Positions 50,870 through 59,773 of a stretch of 64,000 nucleotides of DNA are shown one piece after another. Position numbers and translations under genes: made by a program. Each line of letters starts with the position of its first letter. Position 1 is the stretch's first letter. Origin of the DNA: Anaerotignum sp. MB30-C6 (GTDB taxonomy: Bacteria; Bacillota; Clostridia; Lachnospirales; Anaerotignaceae). A model generated the notes under the pieces. It did no database searches. It worked only from the letters and a program-made list of their open reading frames with translations, and was not told the DNA's origin. The stretch lies in contig NZ_CP133078.1 in assembly GCF_030908465.1 (NCBI RefSeq), forward strand, positions 434,001 to 498,000. The letters are read 5' to 3'.

Positions 50870-52915
50870 GTGTCGGAGCGGGATGTAGGTATTGCTTTTA
50901 AGGCCTCGGATAATTTAACCAATGCTGTACGGCAGATGCGGAGTAATGTAAATAATCTCACGAAGGATGTTGAAGGTTATCGCAAAATACAAGATAAAGC
51001 ATTTGGGAAAAAAGCAGAAGTTAAGTTGGATATTACCAAGGCTCAGCAAGAGTTAAAGGAACTGGGGAAAGCAGTAAAGCAGAATGTTGAAGGGGCAGAG
51101 GAGGCATTCAAGAGAAAGCGGAAGGAATTAGAACTACTAAACGAGGAATATCGCAGGCTTTCACAGGCTGCAAATGAAGCGGCGAAAGCGGAAAGAAGTC
51201 TTTCGGATGATATAAAAAGGACAAGCAATGCTAATGCCAGTAGGGGCGGTTTATTGGGTGACGCAGGTGGTGGCGGCGGGCTTCTTTCTGCTTTAGGAAC
51301 AGCCGGAATGGGGATGATGCTTGGTAATGCAATCCAAAATAATTTGGATGTTGTTTTTAGTTCAGCAATGGGGGCAAATATCGGCGGTGCTATATCTAAC
51401 GTAGTTGGAGGTGTTGCATCGGGAGCGGCAATGGGGAGCATTGCGGGGCCTGTTGGTGCAGCGGTTGGAGCGGCAGTTGGTGGGCTTACGGGAGCCATTA
51501 ATGCACTGACGGAAAAACAGCAGAGGCAGGATGATTTGTTTCGGGACGAGGTACAAAGCTTACATGCTACTGCTATAAATGAGACTGAAACCGCTTTAAA
51601 AGATGGTAGTGTATGGGCGGCAGAACGGGAAATTTTTAAAAGGAACTATGGTTCAATGACGGATGATGCAGCGGGGGCGAAGCTGTATCAGAGTATGATG
51701 ACCTATGGTGATAAAACACCCTATGACACATCGGTTATGTTAGCCAAGGGCATGGAAATGTTATCTTATGGTATTGAAAGAGAAAAGATAATGGAGTTTA
51801 CGGATATGATTGGCAATTTAGCCATGGGTGATGTGAATAAGTTTTCCGGACTATCTTATGCTGTTTCACAATCTATGAACAGTAAAGTATTAAATGGGCA
51901 GGACAGACGGCAGATGGTAGGATGGGGATTTGATCCGTTGGAATTTGTTGCAAAAAATACTGGGAAATCAATGTCTCAAACCATGGATATGATGTCAGAT
52001 GGGAAAATCACTTCTGATATGCTGGAGGATGCATTAAGAACGGCAACCAGTGAGGGAGAGCGTTACCACGATGCAGTAAACGCCCTGAGTGATACCTTTA
52101 CAGGGATGCAGGGTCAGCTAGAAAGTGCAAAAAAGAATATTGAAATTGCCATGGGTGAGGGATACAACGAAACCCGAAAAGAGGGAATGGAAAAAGAGCT
52201 GGAATTTTATAATGGCGAAATGGGCGATAAAATGAAAGAAGCCTATGGCATGATTGGATCCTACGAGGGAGAAATGCAAAATCAGTACCAGCAAAGTATT
52301 ATAGATGCCATTACATCTGTATATGATTCTAAGGAGTATAAAGATGCTGTTGCAAAGGGCGATGGTCTGGAAGCGGAACGCTTAATGTGGGAGGCCAAAA
52401 CAGAGGCGGAAATCCAATATAAAAACAGCGAGGAGTACCAGAAAAAGTTGGGTGCAGAGAGGGATTTGATTGGCCGTATCCAGCAAGAACTCACAGAAAA
52501 TGGAGATTATTTGAGCCTTGGCGAGGCTATGGCCAACGAGTTTTCTAAGGGGTGGAAAAGTCAGAGATTAAATAATGCCGTTGAGGATATAAAAACAGCG
52601 GGTGGCGGAAGTTTTTTAAATGGAATATTTGCGGGTAGTTATCAAGGTACGGCAGGAGGGGCATTAGGATATGGAGCCTCTGGTAAGAATGGAAATGCCA
52701 CAGGACTTCCGAGGGTTCCCTCAGATGGACTTTATTATCTGCATGAAGGTGAAGAGGTTAAAACAACGGTGGATGCAAATAAGAAGTCAGGAAGTGGTAT
52801 CCATATTGCAAAGCTGGCCGATAGTATTGTAGTAAGAGAGGATGCTGACATTGATAGGATTGCCAGTGCTTTATTAGAAAAAATAATGGATGCATCTATG
52901 GTTTATGGGGGGTGA
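50870..52915 (+). CDS. Tail tape measure protein
   Basis: A 681-residue protein. Residues 1-120 are coiled coil (KASDNLTNAVRQMRSNVNNL); about 130-215 is a glycine/alanine-rich, membrane-active-looking segment (VVGGVASGAAMGSIAG). Further helices follow, with ASGKNGNATGLPRVPSDGLY and LHEGEEV near the end, as usual for PBSX-type tape measures. GTG 50870 after AAAGGTGGG is the start; longer frames run into the terminator. Length sets the tail length. Confidence 0.8.
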   Translation: MSERDVGIAFKASDNLTNAVRQMRSNVNNLTKDVEGYRKIQDKAFGKKAEVKLDITKAQQELKELGKAVKQNVEGAEEAFKRKRKELELLNEEYRRLSQAANEAAKAERSLSDDIKRTSNANASRGGLLGDAGGGGGLLSALGTAGMGMMLGNAIQNNLDVVFSSAMGANIGGAISNVVGGVASGAAMGSIAGPVGAAVGAAVGGLTGAINALTEKQQRQDDLFRDEVQSLHATAINETETALKDGSVWAAEREIFKRNYGSMTDDAAGAKLYQSMMTYGDKTPYDTSVMLAKGMEMLSYGIEREKIMEFTDMIGNLAMGDVNKFSGLSYAVSQSMNSKVLNGQDRRQMVGWGFDPLEFVAKNTGKSMSQTMDMMSDGKITSDMLEDALRTATSEGERYHDAVNALSDTFTGMQGQLESAKKNIEIAMGEGYNETRKEGMEKELEFYNGEMGDKMKEAYGMIGSYEGEMQNQYQQSIIDAITSVYDSKEYKDAVAKGDGLEAERLMWEAKTEAEIQYKNSEEYQKKLGAERDLIGRIQQELTENGDYLSLGEAMANEFSKGWKSQRLNNAVEDIKTAGGGSFLNGIFAGSYQGTAGGALGYGASGKNGNATGLPRVPSDGLYYLHEGEEVKTTVDANKKSGSGIHIAKLADSIVVREDADIDRIASALLEKIMDASMVYGG

Positions 52916-53571
52916 ACAAGTTGTTTGAATTTTGGCTAAAAAATGAGGTTGAGGGAATAAACTTACTTTTGCCCATTACACCACCGGAATACATAGCGGA
53001 GTATGGAAGAGAAATTGAGGTTATTCGTTCCATGGACCAGGGAGATATTAATTTGTCTGGCCATAAAATACCTCAGAGTATTAGTATCAGTAGTTTTTTC
53101 CCGACAAGAGAATATATTTTCGGGAAAAAGCCAACGGTGGGAGTGAGCGGTGTAATGGACTATACCCATTTAATTAAAAAATGGATTGATGATGATTCTA
53201 TTATTCGTCTGGTTATTGCAGATGAAAAAGGGGCAAGGGTAAATGAGCGGTTCAAAATCCAGTCTATCAAATACGGTGAAAAGCGTGAGGATAACGGTGA
53301 CATTCCCTATACCATTGAGCTTAGGCAATATACGCCTCTTAATATAGCGGCGGTACAAACCTCTCCTGTACAAAATGCGGCAAGGCCACAGGATAAGCAG
53401 CCACCAAAACCAAAGCAGTATACCGTAGCAAAAGGGGACAGCCTTAGTAAAATTGCAAGAAAGGTGTATGGTGATGCCAGCAAATGGCCCAAGATTTATG
53501 AGGCAAATAAAAGCATGATTGGGAAAAACCCCAATTTAATCTTCCCCGGTCAGGTTTATGTTTTGCCATAA
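52912..53571 (+). CDS. LysM-containing baseplate protein (XkdP-like)
   Basis: A 219-residue protein: an N-terminal baseplate domain (residues about 1-150) and a C-terminal LysM peptidoglycan-binding motif (YTVAKGDSLSKIARKVYGD to IFPGQVYVLP) separated by a Pro/Lys/Gln linker. This is the PBSX XkdP layout. GTG 52912 overlaps the tape-measure stop. Confidence 0.88.
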   Translation: MNKLFEFWLKNEVEGINLLLPITPPEYIAEYGREIEVIRSMDQGDINLSGHKIPQSISISSFFPTREYIFGKKPTVGVSGVMDYTHLIKKWIDDDSIIRLVIADEKGARVNERFKIQSIKYGEKREDNGDIPYTIELRQYTPLNIAAVQTSPVQNAARPQDKQPPKPKQYTVAKGDSLSKIARKVYGDASKWPKIYEANKSMIGKNPNLIFPGQVYVLP

Positions 53572-53610
53572 GGAATAACCGCAGGCGATTGCGTATTTAA
53601 AGGAGGGCTT

Positions 53611-54579
53611 ATGAAGGTTTGGCTAATAAAGAAAAATACCACTACGGATATTACAGGGTTAATTACCTCCGTCACCAACAGTGGGGAATACCGTAGCTGT
53701 TGCCGTAGCCTTAGTTTTGGTATCATCCATTCTGATACAGACAAGAGGACGTGGCTTGTAGAAATTAATGTGGGGGATAATATCAAAGTAGAGGACGAAG
53801 GAAAGGATATTTTTCACGGAGTAGTTTTCAAAAAAACCAAGGCAACAGGGGGGAAAGAGATTGACTTTACTTGTCATGACTATGGTATTTATTTGAAGAA
53901 AAATAAAGGCAGTTACATATTTAAAAATATGAAGCCGGAGGACATTGCAAAGAAAGTTTGTGGTGATTTTGGTGTTAAAGTAGGTAGCGTTGCGGTAACT
54001 GGGGTTCCTGTGAGCAGGAATTTTATCGGTGTTGATCTTTATAGCATCATCATGACTTCCTATACTTTGGCCAACGATGAAAAGTATTTTTGTGAATTTA
54101 TTGGAAATCGGCTATATGTCAAGAAAAAAGGGGAAGTGGAATGCAAACCTTTAACCCGAGGGGGAAACCTTTTGACTTCTTCCGTTACTGAAAGTCTGGA
54201 AGGGATGGTAAACCGAGTAAGGGTTTATAACAAAGATGATAAGCTGATTCAGGAAATTGGCAATGAGGAAGATTATATCTTTGGCTTTATGACGGAGTAC
54301 ATAAGGGTGAATGATTCCAAGGAGGACTACCGCTTGAAAGCAAAGAAGATGTTGCAAGGGGTAGAGCGGAAAATCACTGTGACGAACTTCGGTGACCATG
54401 GATACCACACAGGAAAGAAGGTAATTGTTGCAGAGCCATACACCAGGCTTAAGGGTGTATTTTACATTGATGCAGATCAGCACAATTGGAAAAACGGTAT
54501 TTATACCAACAAATTAACGCTAAACTTTCAGAAAATCATGGACGAAAAGGAGAGTGGCAGCGATGGACAAAGAAAATGA
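53611..54579 (+). CDS. Baseplate hub protein (XkdQ-like)
   Basis: A 322-residue protein of the gpD/XkdQ group that forms the hub at the tail tip. WLIKKNTTTDITGLITSVT, FHGVVFKKTKA and YVKKKGEVECKPLTRGGNLL fit the family. It overlaps the following DUF2577 gene. RBS AAAGGAGGG. Confidence 0.85.
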   Translation: MKVWLIKKNTTTDITGLITSVTNSGEYRSCCRSLSFGIIHSDTDKRTWLVEINVGDNIKVEDEGKDIFHGVVFKKTKATGGKEIDFTCHDYGIYLKKNKGSYIFKNMKPEDIAKKVCGDFGVKVGSVAVTGVPVSRNFIGVDLYSIIMTSYTLANDEKYFCEFIGNRLYVKKKGEVECKPLTRGGNLLTSSVTESLEGMVNRVRVYNKDDKLIQEIGNEEDYIFGFMTEYIRVNDSKEDYRLKAKKMLQGVERKITVTNFGDHGYHTGKKVIVAEPYTRLKGVFYIDADQHNWKNGIYTNKLTLNFQKIMDEKESGSDGQRK

Positions 54580-54973
54580 TCCTTACATGGGGTTAATTAA
54601 CATAATGCGGAAGGAGGGAGCGGAAATAGGTTCTGTTTCCTTTTTTATTGGAGAGGTGGTAAGCGTTGCACCTCTTATGGTCAAGTTTGGTGAGATATGC
54701 GTAAGCCAGGAAGATATGATGATTAATCAATATCTTTTAAAAGGGCATAAGCGTAGTTTAAGCCTTGCCTTAACAATGGCAACAGGTATTTCGGGGAACC
54801 GAAGCGGAGGGAGTTATAATGAGTCCTTTTCTTCACATAATCACGATATGAATACATTGGGGATTCCTTCGGGGGAATTTACCACGTTAGATGATTTTTA
54901 TGTAGGTGAAAAGGTGCTTATGCTTATGAGTGCAGATCAACAAACTATTATTTTGGTATGCAAATTGGGGTGA
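54563..54973 (+). CDS. DUF2577 (XkdR-like) baseplate protein
   Basis: A 136-residue protein. Its OB-fold-like start (SVSFFIGEVVSVAPLMVKFGE) and GEKVLMLMSADQQTIILV end fit DUF2577, encoded between hub and XkdS in PBSX-like phages. ATG 54563 is preferred with AAGGAGA upstream; it overlaps the hub gene by 17 bases. Confidence 0.8.
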   Translation: MDKENDPYMGLINIMRKEGAEIGSVSFFIGEVVSVAPLMVKFGEICVSQEDMMINQYLLKGHKRSLSLALTMATGISGNRSGGSYNESFSSHNHDMNTLGIPSGEFTTLDDFYVGEKVLMLMSADQQTIILVCKLG

Positions 54974-54989
54974 AAGGAGGGGGAGGCTT

Positions 54990-55412
54990 ATGGCGGATTT
55001 ATTTCCGTTTTTTGGGGACGGCATAGCGGCCACAGAGGAAAAGGAAATGCCGTTATACAAAGAAGTGGCATGGGACTTTGAAAACAATGTGCCAAGATTA
55101 AAGAATGGGGAGTTTTATATTGTTACAGGAAACGAGGCATTGAAGACGTGGTGTTATAAGGCTCTTATGACGGAGCGGTACCGCTATATCATTTACAGCA
55201 CAGACTATGGTAATGAGTTAGAGGAAATGATTGGCCAAAGCTATACACCGAATTTAACCAAGGCAGAAAGTATCCGCTTTATTGAAGAGTGTTTGTTGAT
55301 TAATCCTTATATCAAAGTGGTTTCTAATTTGGAGGTACGTTTTGACGGTGGCCGCCTTGCCATTAGCGGGAAGTTAGAAACGGTCTATGGGGAGATGGAG
55401 GTGAGCTTTTAG
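54990..55412 (+). CDS. DUF2634 (XkdS-like) baseplate wedge protein
   Basis: A 140-residue protein with EVAWDFENNVPRLKNGEFYIVTG and YSTDYGNELEEMIGQSY, typical of DUF2634/gp25-like wedge proteins. ATG 54990 follows AAGGAGGGGGAGG. The stop overlaps the GTG of baseplate J. Confidence 0.85.
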   Translation: MADLFPFFGDGIAATEEKEMPLYKEVAWDFENNVPRLKNGEFYIVTGNEALKTWCYKALMTERYRYIIYSTDYGNELEEMIGQSYTPNLTKAESIRFIEECLLINPYIKVVSNLEVRFDGGRLAISGKLETVYGEMEVSF

Positions 55413-56473
55413 TGTATGAGGATAAAACCTATGAGAATATCAAAGAGGGAATCTTGAGAAAAATAACTCTTACAGACAAGCGAGAGGGTTCCTTTGCAAA
55501 TGATATGGTTAGTGCCGTTGCCTATGAAATGGAGGGGGCTTACAACCGATTTGACAAGCAGTTGGGAATTATGTTTGTGGAGGATTCCGCTAAGGACTAC
55601 ATAGATAGACGTGGGGCGGAGTACGGAATTATTCGCAAGGAGGGTACCTATGCCAATGGACAATGTACCTTTGTAGGAAACAAGGGGGCTAAGTTGTCGG
55701 TTGGGGATTTGTGTGGAACATTCAGCGGCCTTTTATTCAGCGTTACCCAGGAAGGAACCATTGGGGAAAGTGGGACGGTAATAGTTCCCGTAAGTGCTGT
55801 GGAAATTGGGGATAAGTACAACGTTTTGGCCGAGGAAATCAACACTCTTCCAGCAAGTATAAACGGCATTACAGCGGTGAACAATGCTGAAAAGGTTTTG
55901 GGAGGTACGGAGCGGGAAACGGATGAAGCTTTGGCCGAAAGAATTATTGCAAGGATGCAGACACCAGCCACTAGCGGAAATGCCTATCATTATAGAATTT
56001 GGGCGATGGATGTGGAGGGGGTTGGGGATGCAAAGGTTTTTCCTCTGGATAACGGGGCGGGGACGGTTACGGTGATGCCCATTACTGCAGAAAAGAGAAG
56101 CCCAGGAGAGGGAATTATTGCAGGGGTATCAAGTTATATTGAACAGATGCGTCCCATCGGTGCAACGGTGACGGTTGTGGCACCTGCGGAAGTAATGGTC
56201 AATGTAGCGGCAAGCCTAAGCATTTCTACGGCAACAACAGCGGCGAAGGTGAAGGAAGTTTATGAGATTCTTTTGGAAGAGTACATAAAGAATAGCGTAT
56301 TTCGTCTTTCGGTAGTTGACTATTATAAATGTCTTTCCATGTTTTATGAGATAAACGGTGTGTTAGCCGTTCAGACATTCACAATCAATGGAGGAACAAC
56401 CAGCATTCCTATTGGTGCGAAAGAAATACAGGTGGCGGGAGTGGTAAACGTTGAAGGGGCGGTGGCTCCATGA
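55412..56473 (+). CDS. Baseplate J-like protein (XkdT)
   Basis: A 353-residue baseplate wedge protein of the gpJ/XkdT family. DYIDRRGAEYGIIRKEG near residue 60, ERIIARMQTPATSGNAYHYRIWAM and VMPITAEKRSPGEGII follow the family pattern. The start is the GTG at the DUF2634 stop. Confidence 0.92.
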   Translation: MYEDKTYENIKEGILRKITLTDKREGSFANDMVSAVAYEMEGAYNRFDKQLGIMFVEDSAKDYIDRRGAEYGIIRKEGTYANGQCTFVGNKGAKLSVGDLCGTFSGLLFSVTQEGTIGESGTVIVPVSAVEIGDKYNVLAEEINTLPASINGITAVNNAEKVLGGTERETDEALAERIIARMQTPATSGNAYHYRIWAMDVEGVGDAKVFPLDNGAGTVTVMPITAEKRSPGEGIIAGVSSYIEQMRPIGATVTVVAPAEVMVNVAASLSISTATTAAKVKEVYEILLEEYIKNSVFRLSVVDYYKCLSMFYEINGVLAVQTFTINGGTTSIPIGAKEIQVAGVVNVEGAVAP

Positions 56474-57012
56474 GGCTAATAGGTTACTTGCCCGAGGATT
56501 ATAAGAAAAGTGCCTCTGTGGTTCAGCTGCAGGATGCCATTCAAGGGGAGTGGGATAATTTAGACCAGGCAGTAGAAGCGTTGGAGGAACAGCTTTTTAT
56601 TGATACGGCTACCTGGGGGATTGGCTATTGGGAAAGTGTTTGTGGAATCACTCAGAACCTTTCAAAAGATATTCAATTGAGAAGATCCGCTGTGAAGGCA
56701 AAATTAAGGGGAACAGGAACAACAACGGTGGCCATGATTCAAAATGTTTCTGAGAGCTTTGTAAACGGCGAAGTGGCGGTGGTTGAGCATAACGACCAGT
56801 ATCGCTTTGATATTGAAATGCTTTCAGTCATTGGGATTCCTCCAAATATGGAAGATCTAAAGGCTGTGATTGAGGAAATAAAGCCAGCACATTTGGACTA
56901 CCGAATTATTATCAAATATAACCAGCATCAAGACCTACGGCAATTTACCCACGAGAGTATGAAAATATATAGTTACTTTGCTTTAAGAGAGGAGGCATTA
57001 GCGAATGGCTGA
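56470..57012 (+). CDS. DUF2313 (XkdU/YmfQ-like) baseplate protein
   Basis: A 180-residue protein: LIGYLPEDYKKSASVVQLQDAI at the start and IKPAHLDYRIIIKYNQ near the end match YmfQ/XkdU. It connects the baseplate to the tail fibers. It overlaps both neighbours by a few bases. Confidence 0.87.
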   Translation: MRLIGYLPEDYKKSASVVQLQDAIQGEWDNLDQAVEALEEQLFIDTATWGIGYWESVCGITQNLSKDIQLRRSAVKAKLRGTGTTTVAMIQNVSESFVNGEVAVVEHNDQYRFDIEMLSVIGIPPNMEDLKAVIEEIKPAHLDYRIIIKYNQHQDLRQFTHESMKIYSYFALREEALANG

Positions 57013-57529
57013 ATTTACGAATAATTATAATTTAGAAAAGCCTGCCCAGAATGAATTTTATAATGTTGACGTGCAGAATCAGAACATGGACAAGATTGAC
57101 GCAGCTTTGGCAACAGCAGGAAAAAATCCGCAGCTGGAAGCAGATGTGGCGGAAATTAAGGCTGAGGTGGGCAATACAAATGATACAGGAGCAACAGAAA
57201 CCACAGGAACAATGATGGCAAAATTAAATGCATTATTAGGAAGAAGCGTTATAAAAAGTATACAGCGTGGCAAATTTGGCACACCAGACCCTCCTGTTGT
57301 ATCTAAAACGATTAATATCGCAACGGTAAACCCATATAAATGCATTGTTCTTTTAAACAATTTTATTATAGGTGGTTCATCGACCATATCATCAGAGGTA
57401 ACTGTTTGGGGTGGTATATTAGATGCAATGACAGCAAATAGCATCACTATAGCAGCAAATAGATTTGATAGATATGATGGTATTGATTATGGCGGAATCG
57501 TTTCATGGCAAGTTGTAGAATTTGAATAA
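57005..57529 (+). CDS. Tail fiber-like protein (short)
   Basis: A 174-residue protein. The N-terminus (FTNNYNLEKPAQNEFYNVDV, NQNMDKIDAALA) is the usual start of phage tail fiber proteins; the rest is beta-rich. It is short for a complete fiber, so the receptor-binding part may be small or elsewhere. It overlaps the previous gene. Confidence 0.7.
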   Translation: MAEFTNNYNLEKPAQNEFYNVDVQNQNMDKIDAALATAGKNPQLEADVAEIKAEVGNTNDTGATETTGTMMAKLNALLGRSVIKSIQRGKFGTPDPPVVSKTINIATVNPYKCIVLLNNFIIGGSSTISSEVTVWGGILDAMTANSITIAANRFDRYDGIDYGGIVSWQVVEFE

Positions 57530-57544
57530 GGGGGGGGAGATATA

Positions 57545-57862
57545 ATGTACTGTTATGCACAACTAGATGAAAATAATATTTGTATTTGCGTTTCTCAACT
57601 TTCAGGAGAAGTAAATCTAAAAGACATGATTCTGCTTGAATCATTAGACTATACACTGCTAGGCAAAAAGTATAGTGATGGAATTTGGGAAGTTATTCCG
57701 AAACCAGAACCGCCCACGCCAGAACCAACAGATGTAGAGCGAATTATGCAAGCCTATACTGATGCGGAATTGCGTGACTTAGAGATACAGCAGGGGCAGG
57801 AAATGTTGGCACAGCAAATGACGGATATTGAATTAGCGGTGTTAGGAGGTAATGCAGTATGA
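57545..57862 (+). CDS. Small tail protein, XkdW/fiber-assembly-like
   Basis: A 105-residue protein with an N-terminal beta part (YCYAQLDENNICICVSQL), a proline-rich linker (PKPEPPTPEPT) and a C-terminal helix (QGQEMLAQQMTDIELAVL), as in short proteins after fiber genes that carry the DUF2977/XkdW layout. GGGGGGGAG precedes the ATG. The last codons overlap the XkdX start. Confidence 0.6.
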   Translation: MYCYAQLDENNICICVSQLSGEVNLKDMILLESLDYTLLGKKYSDGIWEVIPKPEPPTPEPTDVERIMQAYTDAELRDLEIQQGQEMLAQQMTDIELAVLGGNAV

Positions 57863-58014
57863 GTACAGAGGTAAGAAGTCCTATGTTTGATTCACTGAAA
57901 GCAAGGTATGAAAAGAACTTCGTAAGGAAAGACCAGCTTGCTCAGTATGTTAATCTGATGAAGATTACCGCAACGGAATACAAGCAAATCACCGGCGAGG
58001 ATGTACCGGTGTAA
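57859..58014 (+). CDS. XkdX family protein
   Basis: A 51-residue protein with the XkdX pattern YEKNFVRKDQLAQYVNLMKIT and EYKQITGED. It overlaps the previous stop by ATGA. In PBSX-like phages it follows the tail fiber genes; the function is unknown. Confidence 0.8.
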   Translation: MSTEVRSPMFDSLKARYEKNFVRKDQLAQYVNLMKITATEYKQITGEDVPV

Positions 58015-58036
58015 AAAAGCACATAAATTAAGGGGG

Positions 58037-58062
58037 AGCTCGGAGAATATCCGGGCTTTTGT
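58037..58062 (+). terminator. Hairpin after the tail genes
   Basis: AGCTCGG (58037-58043) pairs with CCGGGCT (58051-58057, one T-G pair), then TTTTGT. It is a weak terminator between tail and lysis genes. Confidence 0.5.
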
Positions 58063-58086
58063 ATTGTGCAAAGGGAGGGGATTACA

Positions 58087-58398
58087 TTGGATGTAATAGT
58101 TTATAGCATTATTCAAGCGGTAGTGACTACTATGGGCATTTGGTTCCTGCAGAAAAGTATTACGAAGCGGGATAAAGCTGCCCAGGAGCGGGAAAAGGCG
58201 AGAGAGGATATGGAGTATAATCTCTTGACAGCGGTAAATGCCTCTATTGCATTGGGGGAGGCTACAGCAAGGGGAGTAAAACGGATTCCAGGTGCAAATT
58301 GTAATGGTGATATGACGGCCGCTTTGGAGTACACCACAACAGTGAAGCATGAACTAAAAAACTTCCTTAATCGGAAGGCGGTGGAAAAAATCATATGA
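58087..58398 (+). CDS. Phage membrane protein, lysis-module (103 residues)
   Basis: A protein with one N-terminal transmembrane helix (VIVYSIIQAVVTTMGIWFL) followed by a charged helical cytosolic part (KRDKAAQEREKAREDMEY). The layout resembles XhlA-type or other holin-associated proteins. TTG 58087 is chosen after GGAGGG. Its stop overlaps the next gene. Confidence 0.6.
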   Translation: MDVIVYSIIQAVVTTMGIWFLQKSITKRDKAAQEREKAREDMEYNLLTAVNASIALGEATARGVKRIPGANCNGDMTAALEYTTTVKHELKNFLNRKAVEKII

Positions 58399-58721
58399 GT
58401 AGACGAAGACAAAAGAGAAGGGAGTTTTCAAAGCAAATCATGGCAAAAGAAATGGCACTGCTTTGGGTGAATACTGTCGGGGTTATAGGCCTTGCGTTTT
58501 ACTGCGTAAATCAAAACTTTGATGCGGCGTTTCCTTGGCTTACAGCCATGGTGTCATTGCCTTGGGCGGCATGGGGAGTTAGCAAGACTGGTTATACCAT
58601 GAAAAGCTTGAAAGAGAATACGAGAGGCGGGATTGTGTACGATTCCGCTGTATCGGAAATAGATGAAAAACAGGCATTTATCAATGAAATGAGAGAGGGG
58701 ATAGAAAATGAAAATCAGTGA
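58395..58721 (+). CDS. Phage membrane protein with two helices, lysis module
   Basis: A 108-residue protein with a basic start (MSRRRQKRREF), two hydrophobic helices around residues 20-40 and 45-65, and a polar tail. Unknown family; the position suggests a holin or holin regulator. It overlaps both neighbours. Confidence 0.55.
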   Translation: MSRRRQKRREFSKQIMAKEMALLWVNTVGVIGLAFYCVNQNFDAAFPWLTAMVSLPWAAWGVSKTGYTMKSLKENTRGGIVYDSAVSEIDEKQAFINEMREGIENENQ

Positions 58722-58914
58722 AGGCACAAAGGTTACAATTCAAAATTTATTGACAGTAAAATCAGTTGTTACTATCCTGCTAACGGCTGTTTTTGCTTAT
58801 TTGGCCATTATTGGCCGAATCAGCGGAGAGCAGTTTTTGACCATCTTTAGCGTGGTAATTGCATTTTATTTTGGCACCCAGTATGAGAAAGGAAAAGGCG
58901 GTGGTGAGGGATGA
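58708..58914 (+). CDS. Holin-like protein
   Basis: A 68-residue protein: amphipathic start, a transmembrane helix (SVVTILLTAVFAYLAII) and a second hydrophobic stretch (FLTIFSVVIAFYFG), ending in a short charged tail, the size and shape of class II phage holins. It immediately precedes the endolysin with a 4-base overlap. Confidence 0.7.
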   Translation: MKISEGTKVTIQNLLTVKSVVTILLTAVFAYLAIIGRISGEQFLTIFSVVIAFYFGTQYEKGKGGGEG

Positions 58915-59615
58915 AACCAGTATTGTATATGCAGAATGATCCCCGATGGGCAAGCCATGACTACTCTGCAAGAGGGGAGAAAACAACAATCAAGGCGGAG
59001 GGGTGTGGCGTTGCTTGTGCCGCCATGGTGATTGCAACTCTGGCCGACAAGAATGTTACACCTATTACAACAGCGGAGTGGTCAAAGGGACATGGATACA
59101 AGGCAAAGGGGCAAGGTACATATTACTCCTATTTTAAGCCCCAAGGAGCGGCTTATGGTATTGATATTACGATGCTAAATGGCACCAATATTTATGGAGC
59201 CCCTTCTTCTAAGTATCATGAGATGGCAAAGGAAGCTATTGGGCGTGGTGATTTAGTTATTGCTTGTATGGGCAAGGGGAATTGGACAACCAGTGGCCAC
59301 TATGTTTTGTGGTATGGCTTGGAAGTGGGAAAGGTTTTGATTAATGATCCATGGTCCAGGAAGCCGGCTCAGACGAATGGGGATTACAATTTATTTAAAC
59401 GACAGGTGAAGTATTACTGGATCGTAAAGGTACCGGAAAAACTAAAGGGGGATGATGAAGTGGTAAAAAGAGAAAAAATTATTATTAACGGAAAAGAGCA
59501 GGAAGCGGACATGATTCGCAAGGACGGAAATACATACATCAAGGTAAGGGACACTGCGAAACTTCTCGGTTTGAAAGTTGGCAACAAGGGCAAGGTGCCG
59601 ACACTGGATAAATAA
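58911..59615 (+). CDS. Endolysin: C39-like peptidase with a short C-terminal binding domain
   Basis: A 234-residue protein. Residues 1-170 form a papain-like C39 peptidase domain: QNDPRWASHDY, catalytic cysteine in EGCGVACAAMVIA and histidine in SGHYVLWYG, then NDPWSRK. The last 60 residues (REKIIINGKEQEADMIRKDG, YIKVRDTAKLLGLKVG) look like a copper-amine-oxidase-N/stalk-like domain as found in Clostridial cell-wall proteins. No signal peptide, so it is released by the holin. It ends the phage module. Confidence 0.8.
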   Translation: MKPVLYMQNDPRWASHDYSARGEKTTIKAEGCGVACAAMVIATLADKNVTPITTAEWSKGHGYKAKGQGTYYSYFKPQGAAYGIDITMLNGTNIYGAPSSKYHEMAKEAIGRGDLVIACMGKGNWTTSGHYVLWYGLEVGKVLINDPWSRKPAQTNGDYNLFKRQVKYYWIVKVPEKLKGDDEVVKREKIIINGKEQEADMIRKDGNTYIKVRDTAKLLGLKVGNKGKVPTLDK

Positions 59616-59667
59616 TCAACAAAAATCTAAAGTACAGAAAACGGAGAAAAACACCTAAATTTGTCCA

Positions 59668-59697
59668 AAGCCCCTCTTTTTCTGAGGGGCTTTTATA
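59668..59697 (+). terminator. Terminator after the lysin
   Basis: AAGCCCCTC (59668-59676) pairs with GAGGGGCTT (59684-59692), followed by T residues. It ends the late transcript. Confidence 0.85.
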
Positions 59698-59773
59698 AAA
59701 AAGAAAAATAAAAACAAAAACAATAAAACAAAAATGAGTCGGAATTGTAGGTTAATTATATGGAGGTAGACTT

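Larger units (their letters stand above)
27300..59695. mobile_element. Prophage: HK97-type head, PBSX/Xkd-type contractile tail, serine integrase
   Basis: The region contains in order integrase, immunity switch, early genes, packaging, head, tail, baseplate, holin-like and lysin genes, almost all rightward. The head (portal, protease, capsid) is HK97-like; the tail has sheath and tube proteins of XkdK/XkdM type, so the virion would be a myovirus. The left edge is set by the cotJC junction. The right edge given is the terminator after the lysin; the element may extend through the cargo genes to past 64,000, because no attR is seen. Split terminase and decayed early genes suggest it may be partly defective. 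Confidence 0.9.

Noticed and set aside
51043..51498. Reverse Pro/Ala-rich frame of 151 codons
   Set aside because: It mirrors the Gly/Ala-rich segment of the tape measure gene.
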